A stretch of 64,000 nucleotides of DNA from Gnetum montanum (GCA_015680685.1 MNCI01027256.1:209173-273172); one strand, 5' to 3'; shown: positions 8,828 through 20,389, counted from the first letter of the stretch. Numbers and translations are program-made. The notes: generated by a model from the letters alone, not told the origin.

Positions 8828-11800
8828 ATGTCTTCTTCTTCACACAAAAGCACTTCACTGCCTAAGACTAACACAAGAGACAGTTGGCGGCATAACACAC
8901 GTAACCAAGATCTGTTAGTTCCTCAATAGTTTTGTATGGTATATACTCATCACGATGAGTATGTACCCGACTTTACCTTTATTCTCCATCAAGATGAACA
9001 ACTGTGTTGGAGAGACTTGGAAGGTAACATAGTGTTGCCTCCAGACCAATCAGTCCCCAACATGCTCCTTTATGCTCTCTCACAAATAGGCATGTCATTT
9101 TTGTATGCAAAATATGTTGTATGCGATCATGACACAAGGGACTACCATCCCACAGAAGCGCAACGTCAAAGGGACTTGCGACAGGAGAGATATCATACAT
9201 CCTCGATGGGTAAATGGTCCTATAACGCTCCGCATGTCTTGAGTGAAATTGAGGGTGATGAACCTGCTTCAACAGGTTCCCCACCAAACAATGTTCCTCC
9301 TCCTAATGATGGTCAAGAGATGGCATATCAGAACCTACACTTCATGATTCACAACCCTGGTTTTGATACCCACAAACACGAAGTCTTCAAATAAGGAACA
9401 CAACCACACGATAACAACAGACGTTCTGATCGTGATCACAATCGTGGTCGAGACCATAGAAGAGAATGTAGAAAACACCATCATGGAAATGGTTCTCCTT
9501 CTTCTTCACCTTCATCATCACATTCACCCTCTCCTTCAGTGTCCAGATGTAGTCATAAGGAAACTAACCATGAGGATAAAGGAAAACAGAGTGAAAAACA
9601 TCGACGAGACAGTCGAGAATGAGGACGAAGGCACTCTAAGGAATCAAGGAATGGAAGAAGGGAGAGTAGGGAACCGCGTAGACACCATAGAAGCTATGAA
9701 CGAGATGACCACGAAGAACCCCTACTCGTAACTAGAAGCATGCTAGACACAATGGAGGCCATAAGAGTTCCCACAAGGCACCAAAAAGATAGTAGGATCA
9801 AGAGGTTAAACATGAACAACATCCCACGATTTGAAGGGGGATACAACATTGATCCTCAAAACCATTTACAAGCATTCCATGATGCATGTGCTTTGCAAAA
9901 CATAGAAAATGAATGGCAAAAACTAAAGTTGTTCCCAAGGACACTAGTGAAAGAAGCTCAAAGCTGGTACCAATCCTTAGAACCAGAATCCATTCGGAGG
10001 TGGAGTACAATGTTAAAACTATTTAATGATAAGTACCAAAAGTACTCCTGAGTGTCTAACCTAAAAAAGAAAATCTAAGGATGGAAGTAAGGAAATCATG
10101 AACCCTTGGATGTAGCCATGGGCTGTTATTACGTATTGTTACATCGTTGCCCTAGCCATGGTTATTTGCAGCAAGATCAACTACACCATCTCGTAGATGG
10201 ACTTAGGCATGAAACAAGAAGGACCCTTGGGACGTATGCCCAAGGAAGGTTATTGGAGCTTAGGTCTCATCAAATCCATAGATTGCTAGAGTAAGTAACC
10301 AAAGAAGAAGGTGAGCTACAGAAGAGAGAAAGTGTGGAAGAGTACAACCAAGATCCTTCCCTCCAAAAAAGAGGAGTGAGTTTCTATGAGGAGGAAGAAG
10401 AGTCAACACTTGAAGAGATGGTGAATAGGAAAACTTTGCCTATCCAAAAGTTAACAACTGAAGTATTGGCAAAGGTAGACCAAATGTGGGACTCCCTAGA
10501 TAGTAGGCTTGAAACTATTCTTAAAATTATAGAGGAGTCTAGAGAGGGATGTAGTGAGCATGACAAAAGGAAAAAGAGAGAAGTAGACAATGCACGTAAC
10601 AAGGGTAAGGGTAAAATGGTAATCACCGAAGAGGTTGTGGATTCATATATGGACAATGACGATGGATGTGAGATATGCCAATACGACCATCCTAAGGGAT
10701 GTTGCCCAGTAATCTCACATCTACAATAGTTTGGGGTGTATGCACTCAACCCACGATTTAATAAATGGCCAACACCCCGATGGTTACCTTATCCCCAAGG
10801 TAACCCAAGGAAGTTCCACCAACCTTCAACATATTAACCAAGTGGAACTCCACCACAACCTGTTGAGCAACATCAATAGTGGCAATACCCACAGTCATGG
10901 GGGATGCCACCACCAAGGCAACAATATCCTTACCAGCAACCAGACCCATATGGCTACTACGTGTAGCATCCGATCTCTCCATGTGACTCTGTTGGTCACA
11001 TTACATCACAACATCACTACCAAGCTGAGGAGTATTTTAGAACTCCTTCTCCTAGGGGAGATAACCCACAAGCATACAATCCTTCGAATCCATCTGCAAC
11101 TCTCACACCAATAGCTCCATTACCACCTGCTCTAGCAATGCAAGAGAAACTCCCTACTCAATTGCAGCAATGCAATGCCACAAGGGTTGTAAATACTCAA
11201 CCCACTATTGGTTCTGACAACCGTATGAAGAGAAGACCTTTCTTCAGAACCAACAGTCTAACCAAGCCCTCAAAACCACAAGCGGTTGAACCTCTAAATG
11301 CCTCTCCATCAAATAAGGCTTCAAAGCCCCCTTCAAACCAAACACCGAGCTCAATGCATACGGTTATGTTAACATATGCCGTTATTGACTGGATTAAGGA
11401 GGGCCACATTCCTAAGAAATTCTTTGATCTTGGAAGCCCTCTAATCTATCTCCAAGTCACTAGGAATGAACCATGTAAAGCTCTTCTGGACTTAGGTTCG
11501 GGAGTTAACCTAATATCACAAGAGATGTACAAAGCCTGGAACCTGCCTCCATTAAGAAAGAGTAATATTCGCCTAGAGTTGGCCAACCAGTCCATCACTA
11601 TGCCCTTGGGACTGGTGGAAGACATCATTACCACTGTGTGTGGGTGGTCATATCCAGCTGATTTCCTAGTGATACAAGTAAATAATGATAAAGGGGACTT
11701 CCCAATAATAATGGGAAGGGCATGGCTAAGTACTGTAGATGCACGTCTAGGAATCCATGATCTTTCCCTAGAAATATCTAAGGAGAACACTTTTGGGAAG

Positions 11801-12337
11801 ATCGAGAAGAAGAAGGTTCCATGCATTGCATACAGTGATATAGGGTGCAATTGCATGCAGAAATCATGGGTTGGGCAAAGTTTAACATTGCCTACATGCA
11901 ATTGGTCTACACAAGAACTTAACCTACAAAAGTGCCTATATGCAACAGCCACACAACAAAGAGACACCTAGTGGCTCATAGCTGATCAAGTGAACAACTC
12001 ACGAACATGCATGGAACTAACTAAGGGGATAACTAGTGCTTACATCGAAAGCATAGATGCACTGGAGCAAGATCGTCGCCAACTTCCAAGCCTTAACCTA
12101 GAAAACTTCAATTGGGGGAAGTTGGAAATCCCTAAAAAGTTAGACAAAAACTTTAATAAGAAATTACTAGTCAATGTGCAACAAACCAAACTTTCCATGA
12201 ACTTAGAACGGCCAGTGCACATAAGACCTCTAAGAAGGAACAACCCTACTCATTATTTTCGATCTCCCCCTTCCAACTTAGTCATGGGGGAGATGGCCAC
12301 CTCTGCTGATCAATTGAGGTCCTTAGTTCCTTTTTAA
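8828..12337 (+). pseudogene. gag-pro: Gag-protease polyprotein remnant of element 1
   Basis: One constant frame runs from ATG at 8828 (MSSSSHKSTS) to 12337 with stop codons but no frameshift. In order: an N-terminal domain (YTHHDEYVPDFTF, EGNIVLPPDQ) to about 9390; an Arg/Ser/His-rich stretch at about 9416-9700 (RRSDRDHNRGRDHRRE, SPSSSPSSSHSPSPS); the capsid core at 9740-10290 (RFEGGYNIDPQNHLQAFHDA, WYQSLEPESI, HHLVDGLRHETRRTLG); an acidic segment; a zinc knuckle CEICQYDHPKGC at 10667-10702; a Gln/Pro/Tyr-rich linker; and the retropepsin at about 11380-11780 with active site LLDLGSGVNLIS (11489-11503 for DLGSG) and flap-side WLSTVDARLGI. Stops include TAG 8927-8929, TAA 9392, a TGA near 9619, TGA 10049 and TAG 11969. 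At two of these (8927 and 11969) element 2 has CAG. After about 12150 the frame jumps to the integrase tail (NKKLLVN). Not functional as it stands. Confidence 0.88.
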
Positions 12338-12729
12338 GTTTTTGTTTTACACATTTTTTGTTTTACAAATTTCTTTAACTTTTCTTGTTTTTGTTTTGCA
12401 ACATTGTTATAATTTTTCATTTCTTCTCTTTGTGTGATTGTTTGTTTTTTGTTTTTGTTTGTGTTGTTAAGTTCGTCACCTAATAAGTGCTCTTGGTGGT
12501 AGTATGAACTATATTCTATTGATTGATAATGTTTGGTTTTTACCTTGGAGTTATAATGTTGATACTATGGTATGGTTCTTTTGATATAACAGGCAATGAG
12601 TCCACATCATCCATGCATTCATATTTCTATGGTCTCTCTTGGCTTGAAAATGTATAGTCCGCTTCTTTAAATCATAAAACTATCAATGAATTGGTTACTA
12701 GGCATTTCTCAAAGTGAGGAAGGACTCAA
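12338..12729 (+). other. 3' non-coding region of element 1
   Basis: T-rich sequence homologous to the first ~400 bases after integrase in element 2 (compare ATGGTCTCTCTTGGCTT here with ATGGTCTCCCTTGGCTT at 23640). Ends abruptly at about 12729, where LTR sequence starts without PPT. Confidence 0.75.
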
Positions 12730-13483
12730 CGATATCGTGTCCTGTCTCATCTTCTATAAATAAGAGGCGGCTTCCCTTGTTCAGGGAGTTAGACTTAGAC
12801 CCTTAGCTAAACTCTTGAAGTTTTACCATTCTAGAGTTAGAATAATTCCTATGTGCCTGCAGTAGGAGTCATAGAGTGAATGGATCTTTATTCGAGAAAT
12901 TTGTACTTGAGCACACATTTGTGTATGGTAATAAAGACAAACTTTACGATAAACCTTGCAGCATACAAATTAAGCTAAATAGTAATTAATTATTATTGAA
13001 TGTTTAAATGCTTTCCTAGTTAATTAATCTCTCTCAACCTTTGACTCTCCTAGTTAAGTACACTCAGTACGATCGCTTTGAGCATGTGTGTAGCACTTGG
13101 TAACCTAGTAACGATTAGTGTTTGGTAATCCTAGCAGCATTGCACTGGTTCAAGATGTGTGCGGCAAGTGGGAACGGATACTGGTGTTAGGAACAATTAG
13201 AACTTAGTTAGTAAATAGTTAATGTAAGTTAGTCACTTAGTTATGTTTGCCTTCCGCTATTAACATAAGACATTAAAAAGATAAAAGTTATAAAAATAAT
13301 ATACCTCATGCTTACTTAACCATACAACCGTGACAATACAAGTAAGTTTGGGAAGACAACGATTGATTAACTTTGAGTGTTCCATTAAGGCGCGTAAGCA
13401 CTTAGTCCTTGGAGTTTGACCAGATCACACGTGAAACGCTCGTATTCGTATGGTTGAGTGTAGGGGTACCTCGCCACTCATCA
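12730..13483 (+). repeat. 3' LTR of element 1, start deleted
   Basis: Begins at CGATATCGTGTCCTG, corresponding to about position 58 of the 5' LTR, and ends CACTCATCA. It keeps the TATA box (12753-12761) and the AATAAA signal, and still carries the ~26-base segment missing from the 5' LTR. Followed by the target duplication AGGAG. Confidence 0.9.
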
Positions 13484-13488
13484 AGGAG

Positions 13489-16472
13489 GATACAAAATTA
13501 AAAATTTTTCATAGTGGATAAATCGATGATAATTGTCATTAGTGGGAAGAAACTCAAACCTCTTGTAAAAATGGAAATCGAAGCTTTCATGTCATGTAAA
13601 CCGAAACCTGTTGAAAAACATGGAATGCCAAAAACTTTCATGCAACATGGATGCCCTTGTTATGTACATATTAGCAACTCATTAAGATTTAAGCTATCAT
13701 CTGCCAGATGCATGTCATAATCAGCAAGTGACATGTTTTGCTTTGTGAAATTGGAATCGAAATTTTATTACATCTACGTGGAAATAAAAAGAACAAAAGC
13801 ATTTTTGTACAAATACCTCAATATTTTTAGAGGATATTGAATGTATCGAATAATTATATATATGGTTTCAACACAACTTTAAGATATTATCCGGGTATAA
13901 ATGATGATATATGAAATACTTCATACCAAGTTCCGCTTGTTTTATTTGCATTTAAAAATATCAATTCTGAGACACTGATAAAATATGTTAATTTTTTATT
14001 ACCTGTAACAGTTATAGCTATGTCTTTTTCATGTTAAGCATTTTTTCATTACCTTGAGATGTATGTTGGGTTATTTGTCTTAAAATGATTATCTTAGATC
14101 TGTTTGCCTTGCAAACAAAGTTTCACTTCCTTGGCCTTTGGCCAATAAGCCAACTAATAGTGGACTTAAAGCACTTTCTTGTTCATATTAAATAATATAA
14201 ATTGGTCATAGTATAAGAGAGGATGAGCAAAAGCTAAACAAATTTTATATATCCATCTCTTTTTTTTGTCTTTGTTGTGGGTTTATATTTAAAAAAAAAT
14301 ATAACATCCCATTTAAACTACTTCCATTACTTGTCATCTTTTTTCTAGTTTGTCATTAGAAAGGCTTGATTGTAGTTAAACTATTTTCATTGTGTACTAT
14401 TTTTTCCCTTGTTAGTGAGGTAGGAAAATTTGATTATAAGGTTTGAGTTTGCATAAAGGGAAAAGATCCTAACTTCCAAAATATAAAAGGATAAAAAAGG
14501 ATCATCACTCAAAAGTTCAATGCTCATCCTATCAATATAAGATCCTTGGAAGGTCAGTGGATCAGCAAAAGCTTAACTTCTTTTAACTAACTACACCCAA
14601 GATCTTATGGATTGAGAAATAAGCCAAAATATAGATACATATAATAAATATACTAAACAAAATATTCAAGTCAACTATGCCAAGTAATATCCCTCCTTAT
14701 TTTGACTTATTGAGTTTTGTTAGACCTCAAAAAAATAAATAGTAATATTAAAATAATTTAGAATAAATCAGATTATCAAAGACAAAGTCTAAAGAAAAAG
14801 CCCAACCATTTTGGAGATGCCTTTTTAGGTTTTCATCCTTCTAACCAATCCTGAAAAACCTCCCCTTTGGGGTAGGAAAAGGATTAAGCCTTGCCTTTAT
14901 TTCAAAATTCCCTCACAAGTTTTCACTTCTTACTAAATAGTTACTTGTAAAGTGGAGAAAACACTTTCTAAAGATGAAAGAATTTGACATATTGAGTTAC
15001 TTATTACTCCAATGGTGCAACATGCCCTTGGTACAACATCATTTTATACACAAGTACATAGTGTTGATCATTCATCATTAAGGCATTACTTACTTTTTTA
15101 GAGCATTCAAGTCAAAGATTTAATTTAAGGTGCATACTAAGACACATGCTACCTAAGGATATAGCAAAAATATACATTCAATGGGGGAGGGGGGTTTTTT
15201 TGGAACCTAAAATCTTTTTTCTTTTAAACAATATTTACCCCCAATACATATACCCAAATTAAAACTTTATAACTTAGCATTTTCCATTGAAATTGAACCC
15301 ATAACTTGAGCTTTTGAATTAAGAGTCCTACCACTAGGCTAACACTTTATTATTACGAGGCAATACATTGGTAGAGAGCTTTGACTTCTAAGAGAAGTAA
15401 CATGGGATAATCTTCCTAGCTTCTACAACTTTTGACATTACAAAGAACATATTTAATAAATGTGTTTTTCTAATGACAAGGAAAGAATTTGACAAAATAA
15501 AAACATGCTAATGTCAAAGGAAAGAAAAATTCAAACTCAAAAAGATACCAATGATAGTAAAAATAAGTAATGGCATAGAAACTAAATGAGATCGAGACTT
15601 TCATAAATGATTTTACCTTTATGTCAAGAAATGTTGATAAGCTTGTATAGATAGTTTCTATAATAAGTTCATCATAATCTAATAAAAATAATGTTACCTC
15701 AAAGATAAAAAATAATATTATCTTATAGGTAATGGTAAAGATTCTTAATAAAGCTTTTCTATTAAGCAATGAAGTAATTGTAAAGGTAGGATACCCTCAT
15801 TTTATATGAATCTAACTTTTCTAAAAAGATTGCTATTTCATCATTGTTGGAGTAAGCATAAAAATATGTGGATAAATTAAACTTTTCAATTCTAAAATCA
15901 AGGCCTAAATTTGAATTTTTATGTGAGTGCGTCTTAGGCGTGATTTCTTAGTTCTCACAATGGTGGACACCAAGTTGATTGCTAGGTAAATGCAAGTTGC
16001 ATTTAATGAATTTTGTAAAATCCAATCATCACAAGTTGGATGAAACTTCATTACAATAACTTGAAGTAGATCATAATTTAACCACATATCATAGTGAGAT
16101 CATCCTCATAAAAACAATAAAAAGCCAAAAATAGTGTAACATAGACACAAGTAGGGTGCTAGAAGGGATTGCTACTTTATCTCTACCTCAACACAAGTGC
16201 ATTAAAACTAAAAGTTTTTCAATTGTCAAGTCATTACTTCAATACTAGTTCATGGCTACCTTAACACTAATGAAGCACAAGTACTTAAAATGTAAAATAT
16301 TGACTAATTATTGGATTGCTAGTTCATGGCAAGTGGAACACTAGCTCTCAAAATCAAAAATTGTTCCAACATGTTGGTTGTTAGTCCAACACTAAGTGAT
16401 CCTACTCACAATGAGCTAGAAATGAGCTATAACTTCTTCATTTGTTAGAGTTTTGAGCAAATCTTGGGGGTA
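13489..16472. other. Intergenic DNA between elements 1 and 2
   Basis: About 3 kb of AT-rich DNA with no recognisable gene. A 68-codon open frame at 13514-13720 has no features I recognise. The phrase GATGAGCAAAAG or GATCAGCAAAAGC recurs (14223, 14568) and also appears near 7476 and 7552, so it may belong to an old dispersed repeat. A G-run and T-run at 15183-15200 adjoin the SINE candidate. Confidence 0.5.
15180..15350 (-). mobile_element. Probable tRNA-derived SINE
   Basis: On the minus strand the segment near 15340-15285 reads like a tRNA promoter: an A-box-like TAGCCTAGTGG, then about 30 bases, then a B-box-like GGGTTCAATTTC, the layout of RNA polymerase III promoters in tRNA-derived SINEs. 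A tRNA-unrelated body of about 90 bases follows, ending near the homopolymer-rich string at 15183-15200. There is no cloverleaf with matching stems, so it is not a working tRNA gene. No second copy was seen in the window and no target duplication was identified. Confidence 0.45.
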
Positions 16473-16586
16473 NNNNNNNNNNNNNNNNNNNNNNNNNNNN
16501 NNNNNNNNNNNNNNNNNNNNNNNNNNNNNNNNNNNNNNNNNNNNNNNNNNNNNNNNNNNNNNNNNNNNNNNNNNNNNNNNNNNNNN
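16473..16586. other. Assembly gap inside the 5' LTR of element 2
   Basis: 114 unknown bases. Comparison with the 834-base 3' LTR shows that roughly 470 bases of the 5' LTR are missing between 16472 and 16587, so the gap size is not real. Confidence 0.9.
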
Positions 16587-16951
16587 TAACCTAGTAACAA
16601 TTAGCGTTTGGTAATCCTAGTAGTGTTGCACTAGTTCAGGATGTGTACGACAAGTGGAAATGGATGCTGGTGTTAGGACTAGTTAGGGCATAGTCAATTA
16701 GTTAAATTAAATTAGTTCACTTCTCCCTTTTTAGCAATAGGACATAAAACATAAAAACATAAAAATCATATACCTCAAGTTTACTTAACCATACAATTGT
16801 GCTATACAAGTAAGCTTGGAAAGACAATGATTGACTAACCCATTTGGGTTCTGTAATAGTGTATAAGCACTTAGTCCTTGGAATTTGACCGGATCGTGTG
16901 TGTACACTCATATTTGTATGGTTAAGCATAGGGATACCTTGCCGCTCATCA
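16587..16951 (+). repeat. 5' LTR of element 2 (U5 part)
   Basis: Only the distal ~365 bases are assembled, ending GCCGCTCATCA. U5 contains a perfect 13-base inverted repeat, CTTAACCATACAA at 16784-16796 and its complement at 16914-16926. Confidence 0.85.
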
Positions 16952-16952
16952 T

Positions 16953-16970
16953 TGGTGTTGTTGTCGGGGA
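16953..16970 (+). promoter_or_regulatory. Primer-binding site, tRNA-Asp type
   Basis: TGGTGTTGTTGTCGGGGA, one base after the LTR. It differs from the canonical Athila PBS only by transitions. Confidence 0.8.
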
Positions 16971-17086
16971 CTTAGTTGTTTATGCTCTAATTAGAACTTA
17001 GGAAATCTTCACATCGTTGGAACGAACCCTTAGGGTTGGTTAACTTACAATCATCAAGAGGAATATTGCACACTGAATAGATAATT

Positions 17087-19430
17087 ATGTCTCCTTCTTC
17101 TTACGAGAGTGCTTCACCACCTAGGTCTGATACATGGAACAATCGGAGGCATAGTACACATGATGATCCTCTAGTACCTCAACAGTTTCGTGTGGTATAT
17201 GTTCATCCCGATGAGTATATACCAGACTTCACCTTCATCCTCTACTAGGATGAACAATTACGTTGGTGAGATTTAGAAGGTAACATAGTGTTACCTCCTG
17301 ATCTCTGAGTCCCAAGCATGCTTCTTCATGCTCTCACACGAATTGGTATGCAGCACTTACAAGCAGAATACATTGTGCATGAACATGACTCGAGAGAGTA
17401 TCAACCCATGGAGGCACAATGTCAAAGGGACCTACAATAGGAGAGACATCACAAGTCTATGAAGGGTAAGTGGTTCCAGGATGTCCCACATGTCCTAAGT
17501 GAAAATAAGGGTGGTGAACCTGCCTTAAGAGGTTTTCCCCACTGTCGCAGGGTCACTCAACTAACTATTTTCATTCTTTCTGTCGTTGCCTGCTGTTGCA
17601 AGTCATGTTCCTCCCGTTGACTTTGGTCAAGGGGTTATGTATCAGAACCTTTACTCAACGATCCATAACCCAAGTTTTGCTACTAATGGACATAAAGGAT
17701 CTAAAAAGGAATACACATGCATGATAAATATGGACATGCTAATCATAACCACGACCAAGGCCATGACCACCGAAGATAAGGCAGCAGGCACCATCATGGT
17801 ACCAATCCTCTTTCTTCTTCACCTTTAGCCTCTCCTTTAGGATCTAGACATAGTCAGAAAGCAAAATACCTCGAGAATAATGGTGAACAAAATAGAGATT
17901 GTAAATGAAATAGTTGAGAAAGGGAACAAGGGCATTCTAGAGAAACACACAGCAAAAGAAGGGAAAGTAGGGAATAACATAAGCATCATAGACGTCATAG
18001 ATAGGATGATCACGATGAACCCCTACTCGCTACCTAAAGTATGTTAGATATAACTGAGGTCGTTAGAATCCCAACAAGGCATCAAAAAGATAGTAGGATC
18101 AAAAGATTGGACATGAACAATATCCTACGATTTGAAGGGAGATACAATGCTGATACTCAAAATCATCTACAAGCATTTCACAATGCATGTGCCTTACAAA
18201 ACATAGAGAACAAATGGCAAAAAATTAAGTTGTTTCTGTGGAAACTGGTCAAAGAAGTAGAGAGCTTGTACTAGTCCTTAGAACTGGAATCCATTCATCA
18301 CTGGAGTACCATATTAGAATTGTTCAACGATAAGCATTAGATGTACTCACAAGTGTACAACTTGCGAAAGCAAATCCAAGGAGGCCATGAACCCTTGGAC
18401 GTTGCCATGGGCCAATATTATGCATTGTTATATCATTGCCCAGGCCATGGTTATTTGTAGAGGGAACAACTACGCCATCTCGTAGATGGGCTTAGGCATG
18501 AAATGCAAAGAACCCTTGGGACTTATGCCCAAGAAAGACTATTTGAGCTTAGGGCCTATTAAGTACAAAGACTGTTGGAGCAAGTTGCCAAAGAGGAAGG
18601 TGAGTTAAGGAAAAGAGAGAGTGTAGAGGAATATAATAGAGACCCTTCCCTTTGGAAGAAGGGAGTTAGATTTTGTGAGGATGAAGAAGAGTCACCACTT
18701 GAAGAGATGGCAAAGAGGAAAACTTTGCCCATTCAAAAATTGGCATCGGAACTATCGACAAAGGTAGAAAAAATGTGGAACTCCCTAGATAATAGATTTC
18801 AAACCATTCTCAAAATAGTAGAGGAGTCTAGAGAGGTAGGTAGTGATCGAGAAAGGAGGAAAAAGAAACAAGCTGAATACACATGTAACAAGAGTAAGGG
18901 TAAAGTTGCCATCATCAAAGAGGTTGTGGATTTGGATACAGACAATGATGGTAGATGTGAGATATGCCAATATGACCATCCTAAGGGATGTTGCCCTGTA
19001 ATCTCACATCTGTAAGAGTCTGGGATGTATGCACTCAATCCACAATTAAATAGAAGGAAAACACCCCAAAGGTTACCTTATCCCCAGGGTAACCCAAGAC
19101 AGTTTTACCAACCCTTGATGTATTATCCAAGTGGAACTCCACCACAACCAAATGAGTAGTATCAATAGTGGCAACACCCATAGTCATGGGGGATGCCACC
19201 ACCACATCAATAGTACCCTAACCATTAACTTGACTCGTATGGATACTACATGTAGCAGCCAATATCTCCACGTGACTCCATTGGTCATGTCACTCCCCAA
19301 CCTCACTACCAAGCCCATGAGTATTATAGAACTCCTTCTCCTAGGGGTGATGTTCCACAAAAATGTCATCCTTCTCATCGAGGTGCATCTCTTCCACCCT
19401 TGACTCCATTACCACCTGCTCCAACTATGT
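17087..19430 (+). pseudogene. gag: Gag remnant of element 2
   Basis: ATG at 17087 (MSPSSYESASPPRSD). The N-terminal domain contains YVHPDEYIPDFTF and EGNIVLPPD. A disturbed segment at 17530-17600 is followed by the charged His/Arg-rich region, then the capsid core from 18041 (RIPTRHQKDSRIKRL, NHLQAFHNACALQN), the LVDGLRHEMQRTLGTYA helix at about 18480, a highly charged 146-codon open stretch at 18575-19015 predicted to be helical or coiled coil, and the knuckle CEICQYDHPKGC at 18956-18991. The linker after the knuckle is rich in Gln, Pro and Tyr (LPYPQGNPRQFYQP). In-frame stops are numerous and several match CAA/CAG codons in element 1. Not functional. Confidence 0.87.
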
Positions 19431-19558
19431 AGGGTGAGCTCCCTGCCCAACCACAGCAACACAACACAACAAGGGCCGTTAACTTTGAACCTACTATTTT
19501 TTTAGACAACCGTGTAAAGAAGAGACATTTCTTTAGGACCGACACTCCAACCAAGTCC

Positions 19559-20240
19559 TTGCAATCACAAGTGGCTAACTCTCCAAAGGCCTCACCATCA
19601 TTCGAAACTTTGGAACTTCCTTCAAACCAAAGGCCACATTCATTGTACACAGTCATGTTGATGCATGCCATTACTGATTGGATTAAGGCTAGCCATATTC
19701 CTAGGAAATTCTTCAATCCTAGGATTCCTCTTATATATTTACAAATCACTGGGAATGAACCTTACAATGGTCTTTTGGATTCAAGTTCTGGTGTCAACTT
19801 AATCTCTTAAGAAATGTACAAAGAAAAAGAGTAACATACATTTAGAGTTTGCCTACTAGTCCATCACTGTCCCATTAAGACTAGTGGAGTACATTGTTAC
19901 CACTATTTGTGGATGGTCGTATCTAGTCGACTTCCTAGTGATTCAAGTCAACAACGGTAAGGGGGACTTCCCAATCATAATGGGAAGAGCATGGCTAAGC
20001 ACAATTGATGCATGCCTAGGAATACGTGATCTTTCCCTAAATATATTAAAGAAAAATACATTTGGAAATATCGAGAAGAAAAAAGTTCCATGCATTGCAT
20101 ATAGTAACACAGGGTGTAATTGCGTGCAAAAATCCTAGTTTGTACAATGTTTAACATTTCTTACATGCAACTAGTGTGCACAAGTAATTAACATACAAAG
20201 ATGCCTATATGCAATAGCCACAAGACAGGAAGGCACCCAG
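19559..20240 (+). pseudogene. pro: Retropepsin domain of element 2
   Basis: Homologous to the protease in element 1 and in the same frame as gag. The active-site triplet is altered: GLLDSSSGVNLIS, with the Asp kept but Leu-Gly replaced. Then a stop and a short deletion remove the equivalent of the AWNLPPLRKSN segment. The second half (CGWSYLVDFLVIQVNN, GDFPIIMGRAWLSTIDACLGI) and the Cys-containing tail (CIAYSNTGCNCVQKS) are intact. Aspartic proteases of this type mature Gag-Pol inside the particle. Confidence 0.85.
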
Positions 20241-20389
20241 TGGTTGATAGTTGACCAAGAAAGTAATTCAACTATATGCATGGAATCAACTAAGGGTTTA
20301 ACTTGTGCTTACATCGATAGCATAGATAATTTGAGTAAGTTCATCGCCAACTTCCAAGTCTCAACATTGAAGATATCAACTAGGAGAAG

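Larger units (their letters stand above)
7892..13483 (+). mobile_element. Element 1: Athila-like LTR retrotransposon, gag-PR deletion derivative with perfect TSD
   Basis: A 5.6-kb element bounded by LTRs at 7892-8682 and 12730-13483, with identical 5-bp flanks AGGAG at 7887-7891 and 13484-13488. Internal order is PBS, gag and protease in one frame, a short linker, then the tail of integrase and 3' non-coding DNA. RT, RNase H and most of integrase were removed by a deletion whose joint lies near 12145-12152: upstream matches element 2 at about 20390, downstream matches it at about 23188, so about 2.8 kb is missing. A second deletion near 12729 removed the PPT and the first ~58 bases of the 3' LTR. 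By eye the LTRs differ at about 40 sites over 730 bases (5-6 percent). It could only have moved using enzymes from another copy, unless the deletions came after insertion. Confidence 0.92.

Noticed and set aside
11446-11967. Minus-strand open frame of 173 codons in element 1
   Set aside because: Antisense to the protease; no motifs, and element 2 does not keep it open.
13514-13720. 68-codon open frame after element 1
   Set aside because: No recognisable domain; length is expected by chance in this DNA.
15285-15345. A functional tRNA gene
   Set aside because: A and B box-like sequences are present but acceptor and anticodon stems do not pair and no clear anticodon arm is found.
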